Shown piece after piece: positions 1-11,300 of a stretch of 64,000 nucleotides of DNA. Every line of letters starts with the position of its first letter. Positions within the stretch are counted from its first letter, which is position 1. Made by a program: the position numbers and the translations under genes. The stretch covers positions 22,693,614 through 22,757,613 of the forward strand of contig NC_134015.1 of assembly GCF_040712315.1 (NCBI RefSeq), given 5' to 3'. The stretch is from Castanea sativa. Lineage: Eukaryota > Streptophyta > Magnoliopsida > Fagales > Fagaceae. The notes under the pieces were generated by a model. The model did no database searches. It worked only from the letters and a program-made list of their open reading frames with translations, and had not been told where the DNA came from.

Positions 1-98
1 GAATTAATATATGTATCCCTGCCCTTGCCATACATGTGTCATACTTTTTCAAAAATTGCCGTGTCACCATACCGTATCCGTACCCGTGCTTTCTAACA
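1..98. mobile_element. End of a GC-rich TIR element (partial)
   Basis: This stretch contains CTTTTTCAAAAATTGCCGTG and ends in a CCGTACCCGTGCTTTC-like terminus. The same subterminal block recurs in the elements at 683-2516 and 3788-4239, so this is the end of a related non-autonomous DNA element that starts before the window. Its target duplication cannot be tested. Confidence 0.5.
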
Positions 99-682
99 TA
101 TAATACCATTCCAAAATCCACAATTTCCTTATTACTGACTCCCCACTGCAGTCCAAACTAAGAACACAGCTCTAGAAAGGACTTTTTGCTTCCAAATGCT
201 CCTCTAAGGGAGGGGCTGATTGAATACATCGATCAAAACCCGATAATGGTTGCTAACCTCAAAACCCCTTCTCTTAGTAGGCATCCAACACATCTTATTC
301 TCACCAGATCCTCTCAAAGATACTCCATAGATAACATCCATAAATTAAAAAAAAAAAAAGACTAATTCCCAATCCTGAACTGCTTGCAAGAATTTCATAT
401 CCCAATAAAGAACACCATTGGGGAACTTCACGAGATCAACCACATAAGACTCCTTGTTACTACTGATTCTGAATAACTCTAGAAAACACAAACTCAAAGG
501 GCTATCACCCACCAAACATCATGCCAAAATTTCACTCTAGATCCATTACCAATCTCAAACTAAATATAGCGGGAAAAGGTAGGCCAACCACCTCTAATAG
601 TCTTCCATAAGCTCACCCCATAAGGATTTGGAATGGGAGCACTAGCCTCCACCCTTACTTCCATATTTAACTCTTATCACCC

Positions 683-1655
683 TTGGTTGCACCGACACGC
701 CGTTTTTGGCATTGTGTCGGTGTCCGACACGTATCGGACACCGGAACTGGTACGATTCGCCGGACTCCGGTGTCCAAGCAGTGTCTTTTTTTTTTTTTTT
801 TTTTTTTTTTTCGCTTCTCCAACACAGCGCCGACACAGCTCCGACGCGGCTCCGACTGGGCGCCGACACGTTCGACACGCCAGGAGTGAAAAAAAAAAAG
901 AGAGAGTGAAGAAAATCACAGATTGGTGATCGGCGCTGCCGCTGCGGTGCCCTGTCCATCGCCACTGCCGTGCCCTCTGCCCGCTGCCGCTCCGCTGCCG
1001 TTGCCCTCTGTCCATTGCCGGAGCTAGATCGGGCCGATCGGCGAGCGCCATTGACGTCGCCGATGTGCCCTGTCCCTTCCGATCTCTCTCTCTCTCTCGA
1101 CGTGGACGTCAGATCCGATTTCTTTCTTTAAGCTTCTTCTCTGTGTTTTTTTTTTCTTCTTCTTCTTTTAGATATTTGGCCGTTTGGTAATAGGTGAGTG
1201 GGTTACTTATAAACACTCACTGGACAACGTGAAATTTTTTTTTTTAATCCCACTCACTTATTATAATTTTATTAATTTAAAGTTAAACTTAAATATTGTA
1301 GATGATTTTATTAAAATGAATACTGAAAGTATAAATTAAAAATGAATATTGTAGCTTTTAAATGTAGCCTATTTAAATTTTTGGTTTGTACTCTAAACAT
1401 TTTGGTTTGTACTCTAAACATTTTGTGTATTATTGTACTATTTTGAGTGTTAGTTTACTTATTTGTAGTTCTTACATAATTTAAATTCTAGACATAAACG
1501 TATTTTATGTCTAAAAATATTTAAAAATATGCCTAAATATAAAATTTAATTAATTATTTAATTGCCGTGTCCACGCCGTGTCGTGTCCTTATTTTTCAAA
1601 AATTGTCGTATCGCCGTATCAGTGTCCGTGTCGTGTCCGTGTCTGTGCATCATAG
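683..1655. mobile_element. Non-autonomous TIR element, copy 1
   Basis: It begins with GTTGCACCGACACG and ends in the inverted form of GATGCACAGACACG. Flanks are TTATCACCC (674-682) and TTATCACCT (1656-1664), an 8-9 bp target duplication as for hAT or Mutator-like elements. The first 400 bp are GC-rich with short CGGTGTCC/GGACACCG repeats, unlike the AT-rich surroundings; the rest is AT-rich. There is no transposase. Poly-phenylalanine reading frames here come from a T-run at 786-811. Confidence 0.65.
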
Positions 1656-1664
1656 TTATCACCT

Positions 1665-2516
1665 AGGATGCACTGACACGCCATTTTTGGTGACGTACCG
1701 GTGTTTGACACGTGTCGGACACGGATACTGGCACGACTCGCCGGACTCCGGTGTCCTCTTCTCTGACACTGCTCCGACACAGTGGACACGCCAGCAGTGA
1801 AAAAAAAAAAAAACAGAAAATCACAGATTTTGACAGTCGCCGGTGAAAGTTTAGAGTCTAAGAAGTCATTACTGTGAAAGTTGAAACCCATAGACAATCG
1901 CCGGTGCTAGATCGGGCCGATTGGCGAGTTGGCAAGCTCCATAGACAGTCGTCGTCGACGCCGTGCCCTCTGTTTCTTCCAATCTCTCTCTCTCTTGGCG
2001 TGGACAGGTCCGAGTTCGACCTCTTCTTTTCTCTCTCTCTGTTTGTTTGTTTTTTTTTTTTTTTGTTCAGATATGCTGTGTACTGTTAGTGACTAAGTGT
2101 ACTATTAGTGTTACTTAAGTTATAACGCTTTTTTTTTTAATCCCACTCTCACTACATATATATATATATATATATATACATTTTTTTTTTAATCCCAAAA
2201 GTTTAAAGCTTGTTTTCCTTATATGTTTTTAGTTTGGTGTTGAATGTAGCCTATTTAAACTTTTGGTTTGTACTCTAAACATTTTATGTGTATTATTGTA
2301 CTACTTTGAGTGTTAGTTTACTTATTTGTAGTTCTTACATAATTTAAATTCTAGACATAAACGTATTTTAATTGCCGTGTATTATTAAAAAATATGCCTA
2401 AATATAAAATTTAATTAATTATTTAATTGCCGTGTTCACGCCGTGTCGAATCCTTATTTTTCATAAATTGCCGTATCCCCGTATCCGTGTCCGTGTCCGT
2501 GTCGGTGCAACTTAGC
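1665..2516. mobile_element. Non-autonomous TIR element, copy 2
   Basis: This is a second copy of the same family, directly adjacent and in the same orientation. It begins with GATGCACTGACACG and ends in the inverted form of GTTGCACCGACACG, and it is followed by TTATCACCC (2517-2525). Internal blocks such as GTTTGTACTCTAAACATTTT and TTTAATTGCCGTGT match copy 1. A TA microsatellite interrupts it at 2155-2178. Confidence 0.65.
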
Positions 2517-2755
2517 TTATCACCCTTCTCCAAAACACACCTTTTCAGTCCCAAATCTCCACAACCATTTTCTCAACAAAACTTCATTAAAGCGTCTCGA
2601 ACTCCTAATTGCCATACCTCCATATTGAAGAGGAGAACATACCTTATATCAATTCACCAAGTGAAATTTTGAATCATCTCCCATATCACTCCAATGGAAA
2701 TTTCGTTGGAGTTGTTCTATGCGATTTGTGGCTTCCACCGGCATAGGCAATAGGG

Positions 2756-3239
2756 AAAGGAAATAGGTCAGCATGGGAAATAGGGAAGGAAATATGTCAG
2801 CAGATTGGATAAAGTACTTTTTAATTTTTTATAACAGTAACTCTACTTTTTAATTTTTTATAAGAGTAACTCTACCTCCTTTAGACAGGAGATCTACTAT
2901 TGGATTTTGCACATTTCTAAGGGGAAACTTGATCACTTGCAAAAGTAAGAAGCAAAATCGATGCAGGGAGCATTAAATCATCTAAAATATTATTTTTGAA
3001 TGTAAAATTAATTTTGTTTTCAAATTTTGAATCTAGCTTAATGTTGTTGGTTTTAAGGGATTTGATTAGATGTTTTCCATATTAGTATAATCTGTACAAT
3101 TTGAATAAGAATAATTTATGATGAGTTGAGAATATATCTCCTCTTTTGTTCTCTTTGTTTGGTGGTGATGCCAAACGCCCTTAGGTGGTGAAGCATAGGG
3201 TTTGTAGGCAGGTTCTAGGTGGTGAAGCCTAGGATTTTT
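2756..3239. other. Intronic sequence with short tandem duplications
   Basis: No coding similarity is seen. A roughly 30-bp unit ending in GTAACTCTAC is repeated at about 2815-2875, and a GGAAATAGGTCAGCA-like unit is repeated at about 2757-2805. Confidence 0.4.
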
Positions 3240-3309
3240 TTTTTGATAAGTAATAAGATATATTGATACCAAAAAGGAAGGAAGCACCCTAGGACACAGG
3301 GAGTGAACA
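3240..3309 (-). mobile_element. LINE 3'-tail insertion, about 70 bp
   Basis: On the minus strand this is a LINE 3' end (CTCCCTGTGTCCTAGGGTG ... ATTACTTATC plus A-run), the same end as the LINEs at 9350-9429 and 12226-12250. AGGATTTTT flanks it at 3231-3239 and 3310-3318, the likely target duplication. Confidence 0.6.
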
Positions 3310-3369
3310 AGGATTTTTGTTGTACCTTTTGTTCATTTTTTATCCTTATTTTCCTACCCTTGTTTTACA

Positions 3370-3745
3370 TAAAAATGTTGTCTTGTTCTAGTTTAGAGAC
3401 CAAGTATAGGGCCACGACTCATACATCATGTGAACTTATGTGGATCAAGCGCCTTCTTGAGCAATTAAGGTTTGATATGTAGTTGCCATGACTATGTATG
3501 TGATAACTAAAAGCAATCCACACTGCTTCAAATCCTATGTTTCATGAGCAGACTAAGTGTATAGAGCTGGATTGCTATCTTGTTCGAGAAAGAGCGGAAA
3601 GCGGTGTTAGTACTACGCCATATGTTTCTATAGGAGCTCAAACCACTGATATATTTACTAAGCCTTTGTTTAAAACTACATTGGATTTGTTTTGTTATAA
3701 GTTGGGATTGTATGACATATATGTGAGACAAATTAGTCAAAATAT
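3370..3745 (+). mobile_element. Ty1/Copia RNase H / 3' pol remnant
   Basis: Shifting frames give the end of a Copia polyprotein: HTSCELMWIKRLLEQL, then FHEQTKCIELDCYLVRE, and finally TDIFTKPLFKTTLDLFCYKL. This is the conserved RNase H end that precedes the polypurine tract. Internal stops and a frameshift near 3480-3540 show it is a pseudogene. No LTR is recognisable beside it; the next element starts at 3788. Confidence 0.75.
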
Positions 3746-3787
3746 ATTAGAAATCATTATATAAATAATATATAATTAGTTTTAACC

Positions 3788-4239
3788 TATGAAGCACAGG
3801 TGCGTTTCGGGATTCGGGTGCGGGTGCGAGACTCGGCAATTTTTGAAAAAGTAGGGTGCGGGTGCGGCGGGGTGTGGCGATTAAAAAATTATTAAAAATA
3901 TTTTTATTTATATTTTTATTATATTGCTAAACATGCTTTTTTTCACATTATATAAATATATACCAAATTTAAGAGCAATAGTAAATAATAACTAGAATAC
4001 AGAGAATGGGAGAGAGCCTAGCTGAAGAGAAATACTTTTTTTTTTTTTTTGAATTTCGGCCGGTATCGGCCAATTTTGCCGGTACCGGTTTGCGCTCGAT
4101 ACGTACCGATTCGGGCCGAATCAGCGCGAATCGGCGCCGTATCGGCGCAAATCGCGCTGAAAAAAGTATTTTTTTAATGCCCGACACAGCACGGATGTGC
4201 AGGCAGCGGCGGCCCAAACGCCGCACCCGTGCTTTCCAG
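3788..4239. mobile_element. Non-autonomous TIR element with 9-bp target duplication
   Basis: The 5' end GAAGCACAGGTGCG and the inverted 3' end GAAAGCACGGGTGCG form imperfect terminal inverted repeats. GTTTTAACC flanks both sides exactly (3779-3787 and 4240-4248), a 9-bp duplication typical of Mutator-like elements. The right part (about 4048-4215) is unusually GC-rich with CGGTATCGGCC-type repeats. It shares the TTTTTCAAAAATTGCCG block, inverted near 3836, with the elements at 1-98 and 683-2516. It has no transposase. Confidence 0.65.
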
Positions 4240-4248
4240 GTTTTAACC

Positions 4249-5343
4249 CTACACTGATGTAGGACAAATTAGGGATTTGCCTACGTTTAGTTGTGGTGGG
4301 TTTTGGGTTGGGAAAGAAGAAGAATTAGAGAGCAGTTGGGGCTGTTTAGGGGCTGTGTGAACAGTACCCGTGAATGGTAACCTTAGAAAGAAAGAAGAGA
4401 AAGAGAGAGTAGAAAGGAGAAAAAAACAACAAAAGCCAACGTGCCTATTGCCTAAAACACTCAATTTTATTAAAACACTCAATTTTATTAATCAACTCAT
4501 TCTACTTCATTGAATACATATACTAGTAGTTATATGATTCCTTCTAGTATTCGGACTACTAATAAAACCTAATAAATACTTAACTTGGACCCAAAGAAAA
4601 TAAACCTAAGATACTTAAAATCCTAGAAGATTCTAGACTCAAGAAAATGACCAAAATACCCTTAATTCTCAGTAATTGCAGAAATTACAGATTTACCCCT
4701 GAATATAAAATTGACCATAACTAATAAAATAAAAACCCAAATTAAAAACTGTTTTAACCCTAAAAGACTTATACTTAGACCATTAAAAGGGCATGATTTT
4801 CACTTCAATTGTACTTCGCATGAGGACCCAATAAAATAATTCTTGAATAGGCGAATTTGCAAAGTAATAGCATATTAATCTTACATTACTCCATCGTACA
4901 CGCATGATCTTTTTATTGGTCCTCTGACTTTTAGAATGTCTTGTTGAAGTGGATTGAGTGCCCTAATTCATCTTCAATTTTATTTTTTTTGCCATTTCTT
5001 TCAGCATGAAATAACTTGGCCAATATATTTATATAAAAAACCGTGGGAGGAATTGTTTATGTGGTTTTATTTACTTCACTAGATTGTTGTCCTTGCTCGA
5101 TTTAAAGCTTTACTTCTCATATACATGTTTTACATTTTTCTCTTTATTTTTTAAAAAATATTGCTCATTAAAAACAAGTCTGATATCCTCATTTTTGGGG
5201 CATTTTCTTTAATAGCAAATGGTGAAACTGTTCTTGGATTTATTTTAACAATGATTCATATTTGCTGCAGAGTGTGTACCAAAATATTTTTAATGGGGTC
5301 TGTTCTTGTCCATTTTTTTACCTGTGTTGGTTTTTCATTTCAG
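4249..5343. other. MED23 intron without recognisable features
   Basis: AT-rich intron up to the TTTCAG acceptor at 5343. A short direct duplication (ACACTCAATTTTATTAA) lies at about 4458-4491. No exon matching the preceding part of MED23 was found here. Confidence 0.5.
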
Positions 5344-8300
5344 GTGACCGCATTATGGATTACATGAATATGGATGATAGATCAATTGGGATGTTTTGGG
5401 TTGTGTCTTATACCATGGCACAACCAGCTTGTGAAACGGTAATGAATTGGTTAAACTCTGCTGGAGTTACAGAATTGTTACCAGGACCAAATATACAGTC
5501 CAATGAGAGGGTAATGGTTATGCGGGAAGTAAGCCCCTTGCCAATGTCATTATTATCTGGCTTTTCCATGAACCTATGTTTGAAGCTTGCCTTTCAAATG
5601 GAAGAAAGTTTATTTGCTGGGCAGGTACGCTAGTTTATATACGTTCAATTCAATATAATTTTTTTTAATGAGTACTAGAAAATATTCTTAATTGTATTTT
5701 AATACTAATCATGTCATATATGCTAAGACTAATCTTCTTAATTACATCTATTTGTTTACTAGAAAATCTGCCCAACTTAGATGACTGAAATTGTATTAAT
5801 ATTGTAGAAAAAATTGAGTGAAAGAAACTCATTATGTAATAGATCTTACTAAGGGTTTTTCCTCTCATTTCAAGAGGTATAGACTGCCAAAGCATAATAA
5901 TAAACTCTGGTGCCATCCAAAAATCTACATGGAAAGCAGAGCCAGCACTATGTAAAAGAGTTATTTGATTACTATAAGTGCATTGTCTGATATTATGTCC
6001 TGGAAACTTATAAAGGATGAATTATAGACTAGATATCACTTTGAACATGATCTATATAAATCTGGGAATGTGGTTCAATGAGATCTCTATAAATTTGGAA
6101 CTATCTTTTGACATTTATGTTTAATATTTCAATGCAGGTTGTGCCTAGCATCGCAATGGTTGAAACATATACTAGATTGCTGCTCATTGCACCTCACTCA
6201 TTATTTCGTTCACACTTCAGCGTAACTTCTTGTGCCGTTTAAAAGTTTTTATTTTTATTTTTATTGCTATGTTATTAATCTCATTTCTTGCAAGTAAGTA
6301 TGCTCTGTATTAATGCATTCATAATATGTAGAGAGGGAATCAGTTTTCTCCCTTGTTTTCTGGTCTTGAGGCTACAGTGGGCTTCATAATGTAGGCAGCC
6401 CCCAACTTTGTTCATTATGGGATTCTGTCTGAAGTGTCTATGTCAACCTGTAAGGGGTTCACCTGTAGCTTGGTTGACATCTTCATATTTGAATGGTTTG
6501 GGTGACAAGAAAAAAATGTATATCGGATAAAGCAATGTCTATATATTTGGCATGAATGGCTCTTACTCTACCATTCTTCTACCCTGCTACACTAGAAAGA
6601 GAATGAAAGTTATTCAAATGGTCATCCTCGGATTTAGATCTTGTCTTTTAACGTGCCAATTATTTATTTATTTATTTTTAAAAGGTAAACACAACTCATA
6701 CATAGATATCGAACTTGTGACCTTACCCCCCAGCCCTTGTTTATTGGGGGAAGAGATGTCATTTGGTCCAAACATGATAGGCCTGGTGCTTATTTTGGTG
6801 TCACATTATTAACCTAGGAACTTTGATCCTAGCTTTCATATTGTGTCGTCCTCATTCTTGGAGCTATAGTTTTTAGTTTTAGCTGCTCATATAAAAAAAA
6901 TGTGAACACTGGGTACTTGAGCTATGAGTTCTTAAACTATTGCTCCAAGATTTACACTGTGCACTTGGATGCCTTTACACTTGCTTTGAAGCGGTTTCCA
7001 GGTTAAAGGTGAATTTGGGTAAGTCTGAATTGGTGGATTGGGGATGTTCCAAATTTGGGGGAGCTAGTGACTATTTTGGGTTGTAAACAGTCGAATTTAC
7101 CAATGTAATACTTAGGTCTTTCTTTGGATGCCAAACTCAAAGATGAGACAATTTGGAAATTGGAACTCAATTCTGGAGATGAAGAGAAGATTGGTAGGAT
7201 TAAGCGACTTTATTTATCTTAGGGGGAAAAATTATGGTAATTAAAAGTACCCTTTCCAACTTACCCACCTATTTTATCTTTCTGTTTCCTATCCCAATTG
7301 AGGTGGCTAGTTGAATAGAAAAGTTACATAGAGATTTCTTAAGGAGTGGCTTAGGCAAGGAGTCCAAGATCCATTTAGTGAAATGGATTAAGATATGTGG
7401 GGGGTTGGCCATTAGGAGTTTGAAGAGATTTAATCAAGCTTTTCTCAGTGGTTCTAGAGATTAGGTATGGAGCGAGATACGTTGTGGAGGAGAGTAGTAG
7501 GGGAGAAGTATGGTAGTGTATGGGGTGGTTGGTGCATGAATGTCGTCAAGGGACTTTACGGTTTTAGTTTTAGGAAATTTATAAGTCGAGAGTGGGCTTC
7601 TTTTTCGCAGTACCTTCAGTTTGAGGTGGGCGATGGGACAAAGGTGAAATCCTGTTATGATTTATGGTATGGCAAATTTCAGTTGAAGGCGGCATACTTG
7701 AAACTGTTTTCCATTACATGAACATGGAAGCTGTAGTAGCAGATCTTAAAAAGTTTGGCAATGGCTTTCTTCATTCGGATCTTAAATAAGAGTATCATCA
7801 GCGAAAAGGAGATGGGAAACCATCAAAGGTCTTCCATCAGAAACACCAACACTAAAGCCTGATAAACAACCTTCATGGGCAGCCTTATCCAACATTCTAC
7901 TGACGGCTTCTATAACCAACACAAATAACAAGGGGGACAAAGGATCACCTTGCCGCAACCCCCTTGAACTTCCAAAAAACCCATGAGGAGTACCATTAGT
8001 AAGGATAGAGAAACGAACCGTTGATACACAAAATGAAATCCATCGCCTCCACTTATCGGAAAAACCGCAACGCTCAACCAAGTAATTAAGAAATCTCCAA
8101 TTCACATGATCGAAGGCTTTCTCTATGTTCAGTTTACATAACAACCCTGGCTGACCAGACTTCAATCTACTATCAAGACATTCATTAGCAATAAGAACGG
8201 AATCAAGGATCTTCCTATTTAGAACAAAGGCATTCTAAGGAGCTGAGATGATCTCTCCTAAAACCATGCGAAGACGACTAGCCAAAGCTTTGGCAAGGAT

Positions 8301-11300
8301 TTTATAAACCCCCCCAACAAGGCTAATAGGCTAGAAGTCCTTTACTTCCACTGCTGCAGCTTTTTTAGGAATGAGAGCAATGAAAGTTGCATTTAAGCTT
8401 TTTTCAAACTGGCCAATATCATGGAAATGGTGGAACACAGCCATGATGTCTGATTTGAGAATCCCCCAGCAAGTTTGAAAGAAAGCCATCGAAAAACCGT
8501 CAGGCCCAGGAGATTTATCCCCATTAAACTCCATGATGACATCAAAAATCTCAGAATCCTCAAAAGGTCTCTCTAACCAATCCACATTATCCCTAGAAAT
8601 CCTAGGAAAATCCAAAACATCTGCGAAAGGGTGCTGCTCTTGGGAGTTTCAGTTTTGTAGGGAAGTACATAATCGTGAATTGGAAGCTTTCAAGAGCTTC
8701 ATCAATTCCATTTATAGCACTCCCGTAAGGGGGATTGGGGAGGACAAGAGTTGTTGGCTGCCCTGTAAGAGTAAGGGGTTCACGGTTAGTACTTACTACC
8801 ATCTTCTAGTTGGCCATAGTGAGCAGTTTTTTCCTTGGAAAAGCATTTGGAAGCAGAAGATCCCCTCTAGAGCGGCTTTCCTTGTTTGGACTGCAGCTTT
8901 GGGGAAATGTCTGACTATTGACAATTTAAGAAAAAGAAAAGTTTGCATTCTGGATTGGTGTTATATGTGCAAGTGCAATTGTGAAAGTGTTGACCATCTT
9001 TTCCTTCATTGCCCGGTTGGCATGGAGTTGTGGGATATGGTCTTCGGTTTATTTGGAGTTTGTTGGATTATGCCAAGGTCTGTTGTTGGGCTTTTGGCTT
9101 GCTGGCAAGGTCGTTTTGGTCGCCATCGTAATGGAGATATTTGGAAGGCCGTTCCTCATTGTTTGTTGTGGTGTATTTGGAAGGAGAGAAATAGGAGATG
9201 TTTTGAAGACATCGAGAGTTCCATGCCTGATCTGAAGCTTCTTTTTTTCCGAACCTTACTTGATTGGTACTCTGTGTGGAGAAGTCATCATTTTCTTTCT
9301 ATTTTGGATTTTCTTGACTTTTGTAGTGTTCGTCTTTGATTTGTTCCCCCTTGTATACTCCCTGTGTACTTGGGTGACTCTCTCTTTTTAATATCAATGA
9401 AATTATCTTTATTATTTCTTAAAAAAAAATTTCTCAAGAACTGTGCATGATTGGGAGTTGGAGTCATTGTTGTCATTTATGAATGTAATTTATTCCATTT
9501 CAATGAGGGGAAATGGGGAGGATAAGTTTTGTTGGATGCCAGCTAAGAGAAGTGGTTTTAAGGTCAAAAGCTATTGTCAAACTTTAATTTCAATTGAAGA
9601 TGCAAATTTTCTTTGGAAAGGTATTTGGAAGACCAAAGTGCCACCGTGAGTCGCATTATTTTCATGGATTGTAGAGTTGTGGAAAATCTTGACAATCAAT
9701 AAGTTGAGAAAGAGAAATCTTATTATGATAGGTTGATGTTGTGTAAAAGAAGTGGTGAGACTGTGTCATGCTCCAACTCATCATTGGCATGATATTGTTC
9801 GCTTTGAATTGTCCCCCACGGTTTTAAAAGGATTTTTACCAATTAGAGTCCAAGCCCTCCATATAAGGCGCATGACCCCCTTACCTAGGCAATGTGGACT
9901 TATTTAAGATTTGGTTCTCCCTCACCTTACCCACGTCTTTGGGACTTTTAATCCCCATTAAGGGCCATGTGTCCCTGTGTGGGACCCACACATCATCCTC
10001 TCGTGTAGGGGTCGGCTTTGAAACCATTTTATTTTGGGGACCCAAATGTCTAAAAGACCTCTTAAGTGGGGTGAGGCGAGGGAGAACCAAATCTTGACTA
10101 AGTTGCACATCACCTAGGTGCGGGGGGAGGTCTTACGCCTTATATGGAGGTCTTAGACTTTAATTGGTATGAGGCCTTTAAAAACCATGAGGGGCAACCC
10201 AAGGCAGACAGTATCATGCCAATGATGAGTTGGGGTGTGACACTATGGATCATCTACTCTTCTATTGTTCTTTGGCTCAAGAGTTGTGGACTTTGGTCTT
10301 CAATCTGTTTTGGGTTCAGTGGGTTATTCCAAAAAACATATTAGTGTTGTTTTGTGAGCAAGGGCAGCTAGGACAACGTCAACATATAGAAATTTGGAGG
10401 GCAGTTCCCAATTGCATAATATGTTGTCTTTCAGCATTCTTCATTGGGATTTGAATTTCTCAAAAACTGTGCATGATTGGGACTTGTAGTCATTGTTATC
10501 TTTTATGGATGTAATTTATTCTATTCCAGTGAGGGGGAATGGGGAGGCTAAGCTTTGTTGGAATCCTTCTACGAGAAGGGGTTTTGAGGTCAAAAGCTAT
10601 TAGCGAACTTTAATTTCTACAGAAGACATGAATTTTCCTTGGAAAGATATCTGGAAGAGCAAAGTTCCACCTAGAGTTGCATTCTTTACATGGACTGCAA
10701 CATTGGGGAAAATCTTGACAATCGATTATTGAGAAAGAGAAATCTTATTGAACACTTTTAATGTGTGAGTGTGACTTTAGGTGTAATTGCAGTTGTGAAT
10801 CAATTGAGCACCTGTTACTGCAGTCCTATAGCTAGAGAGCTGTGATATTTTGCATTTACAGCTTTTGGAGTAATTTGGGTGTTGCCAAACCAGGTGATTG
10901 ATATGTTGACTGCTTGCAGAGGGTTCTTTGGATGTCACTGAAACAGGGTTGTGTAGCAAGCTACTCCGCATTGCATTATGTAGACCATATGGAGAGAGAG
11001 AAATTGTTGGTTGGGACAAAGTTTGTGCGCCTATAGCCAATGGTGGCTTAGGGATTAGGAAACTCACTACCTTTAATAAGGCTTTGTTGGGGAAATGGTT
11101 GTGGCGGTTTGGAAAGGAAGAGGGTCGGCTATGGAGGCGGGTTGTAGCTTCAAAATATGGGGAAGATTGGGGGGGATGGACCTCAAAACTGGGTAGGGGA
11201 GCTCATGGGTGTGGTTTGTGGAGAAGTATCCGCATGGGTTGGGAGGATTTCAGCAAAAATTGTCAGTTTGTGGTTGGTCTGGGGAACAGGGTGAGGTTTT

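Larger units (their letters stand above)
99..2755 (-). mobile_element. Old L1-like LINE fragment, split by TIR elements
   Basis: Read on the minus strand, 2755-2526 encodes a degenerate LINE C-terminal region (LQRNFHWSDMG, then [13 protein letters not shown]). It resumes at 673-99 with YGVSLWK, GNGSRVKFWHDVW and later RGFEVSNHYRVL, the linker and zf-RVT region. The two halves are contiguous in LINE order and are separated by the element pair at 683-2516. Stops and frameshifts show that it is dead. It lies in an intron of MED23, antisense to the gene. Confidence 0.7.

Noticed and set aside
633..1051. Open frames of 67-124 codons rich in poly-phenylalanine or poly-lysine
   Set aside because: They come from T- and A-runs inside a non-autonomous TIR element and overlap on both strands, with no domain.
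1..5343. Search for upstream MED23 exons
   Set aside because: No stretch encodes the conserved segment preceding the exon at 5344. The region holds elements and plain intron, so the 5' exons must lie before the window.
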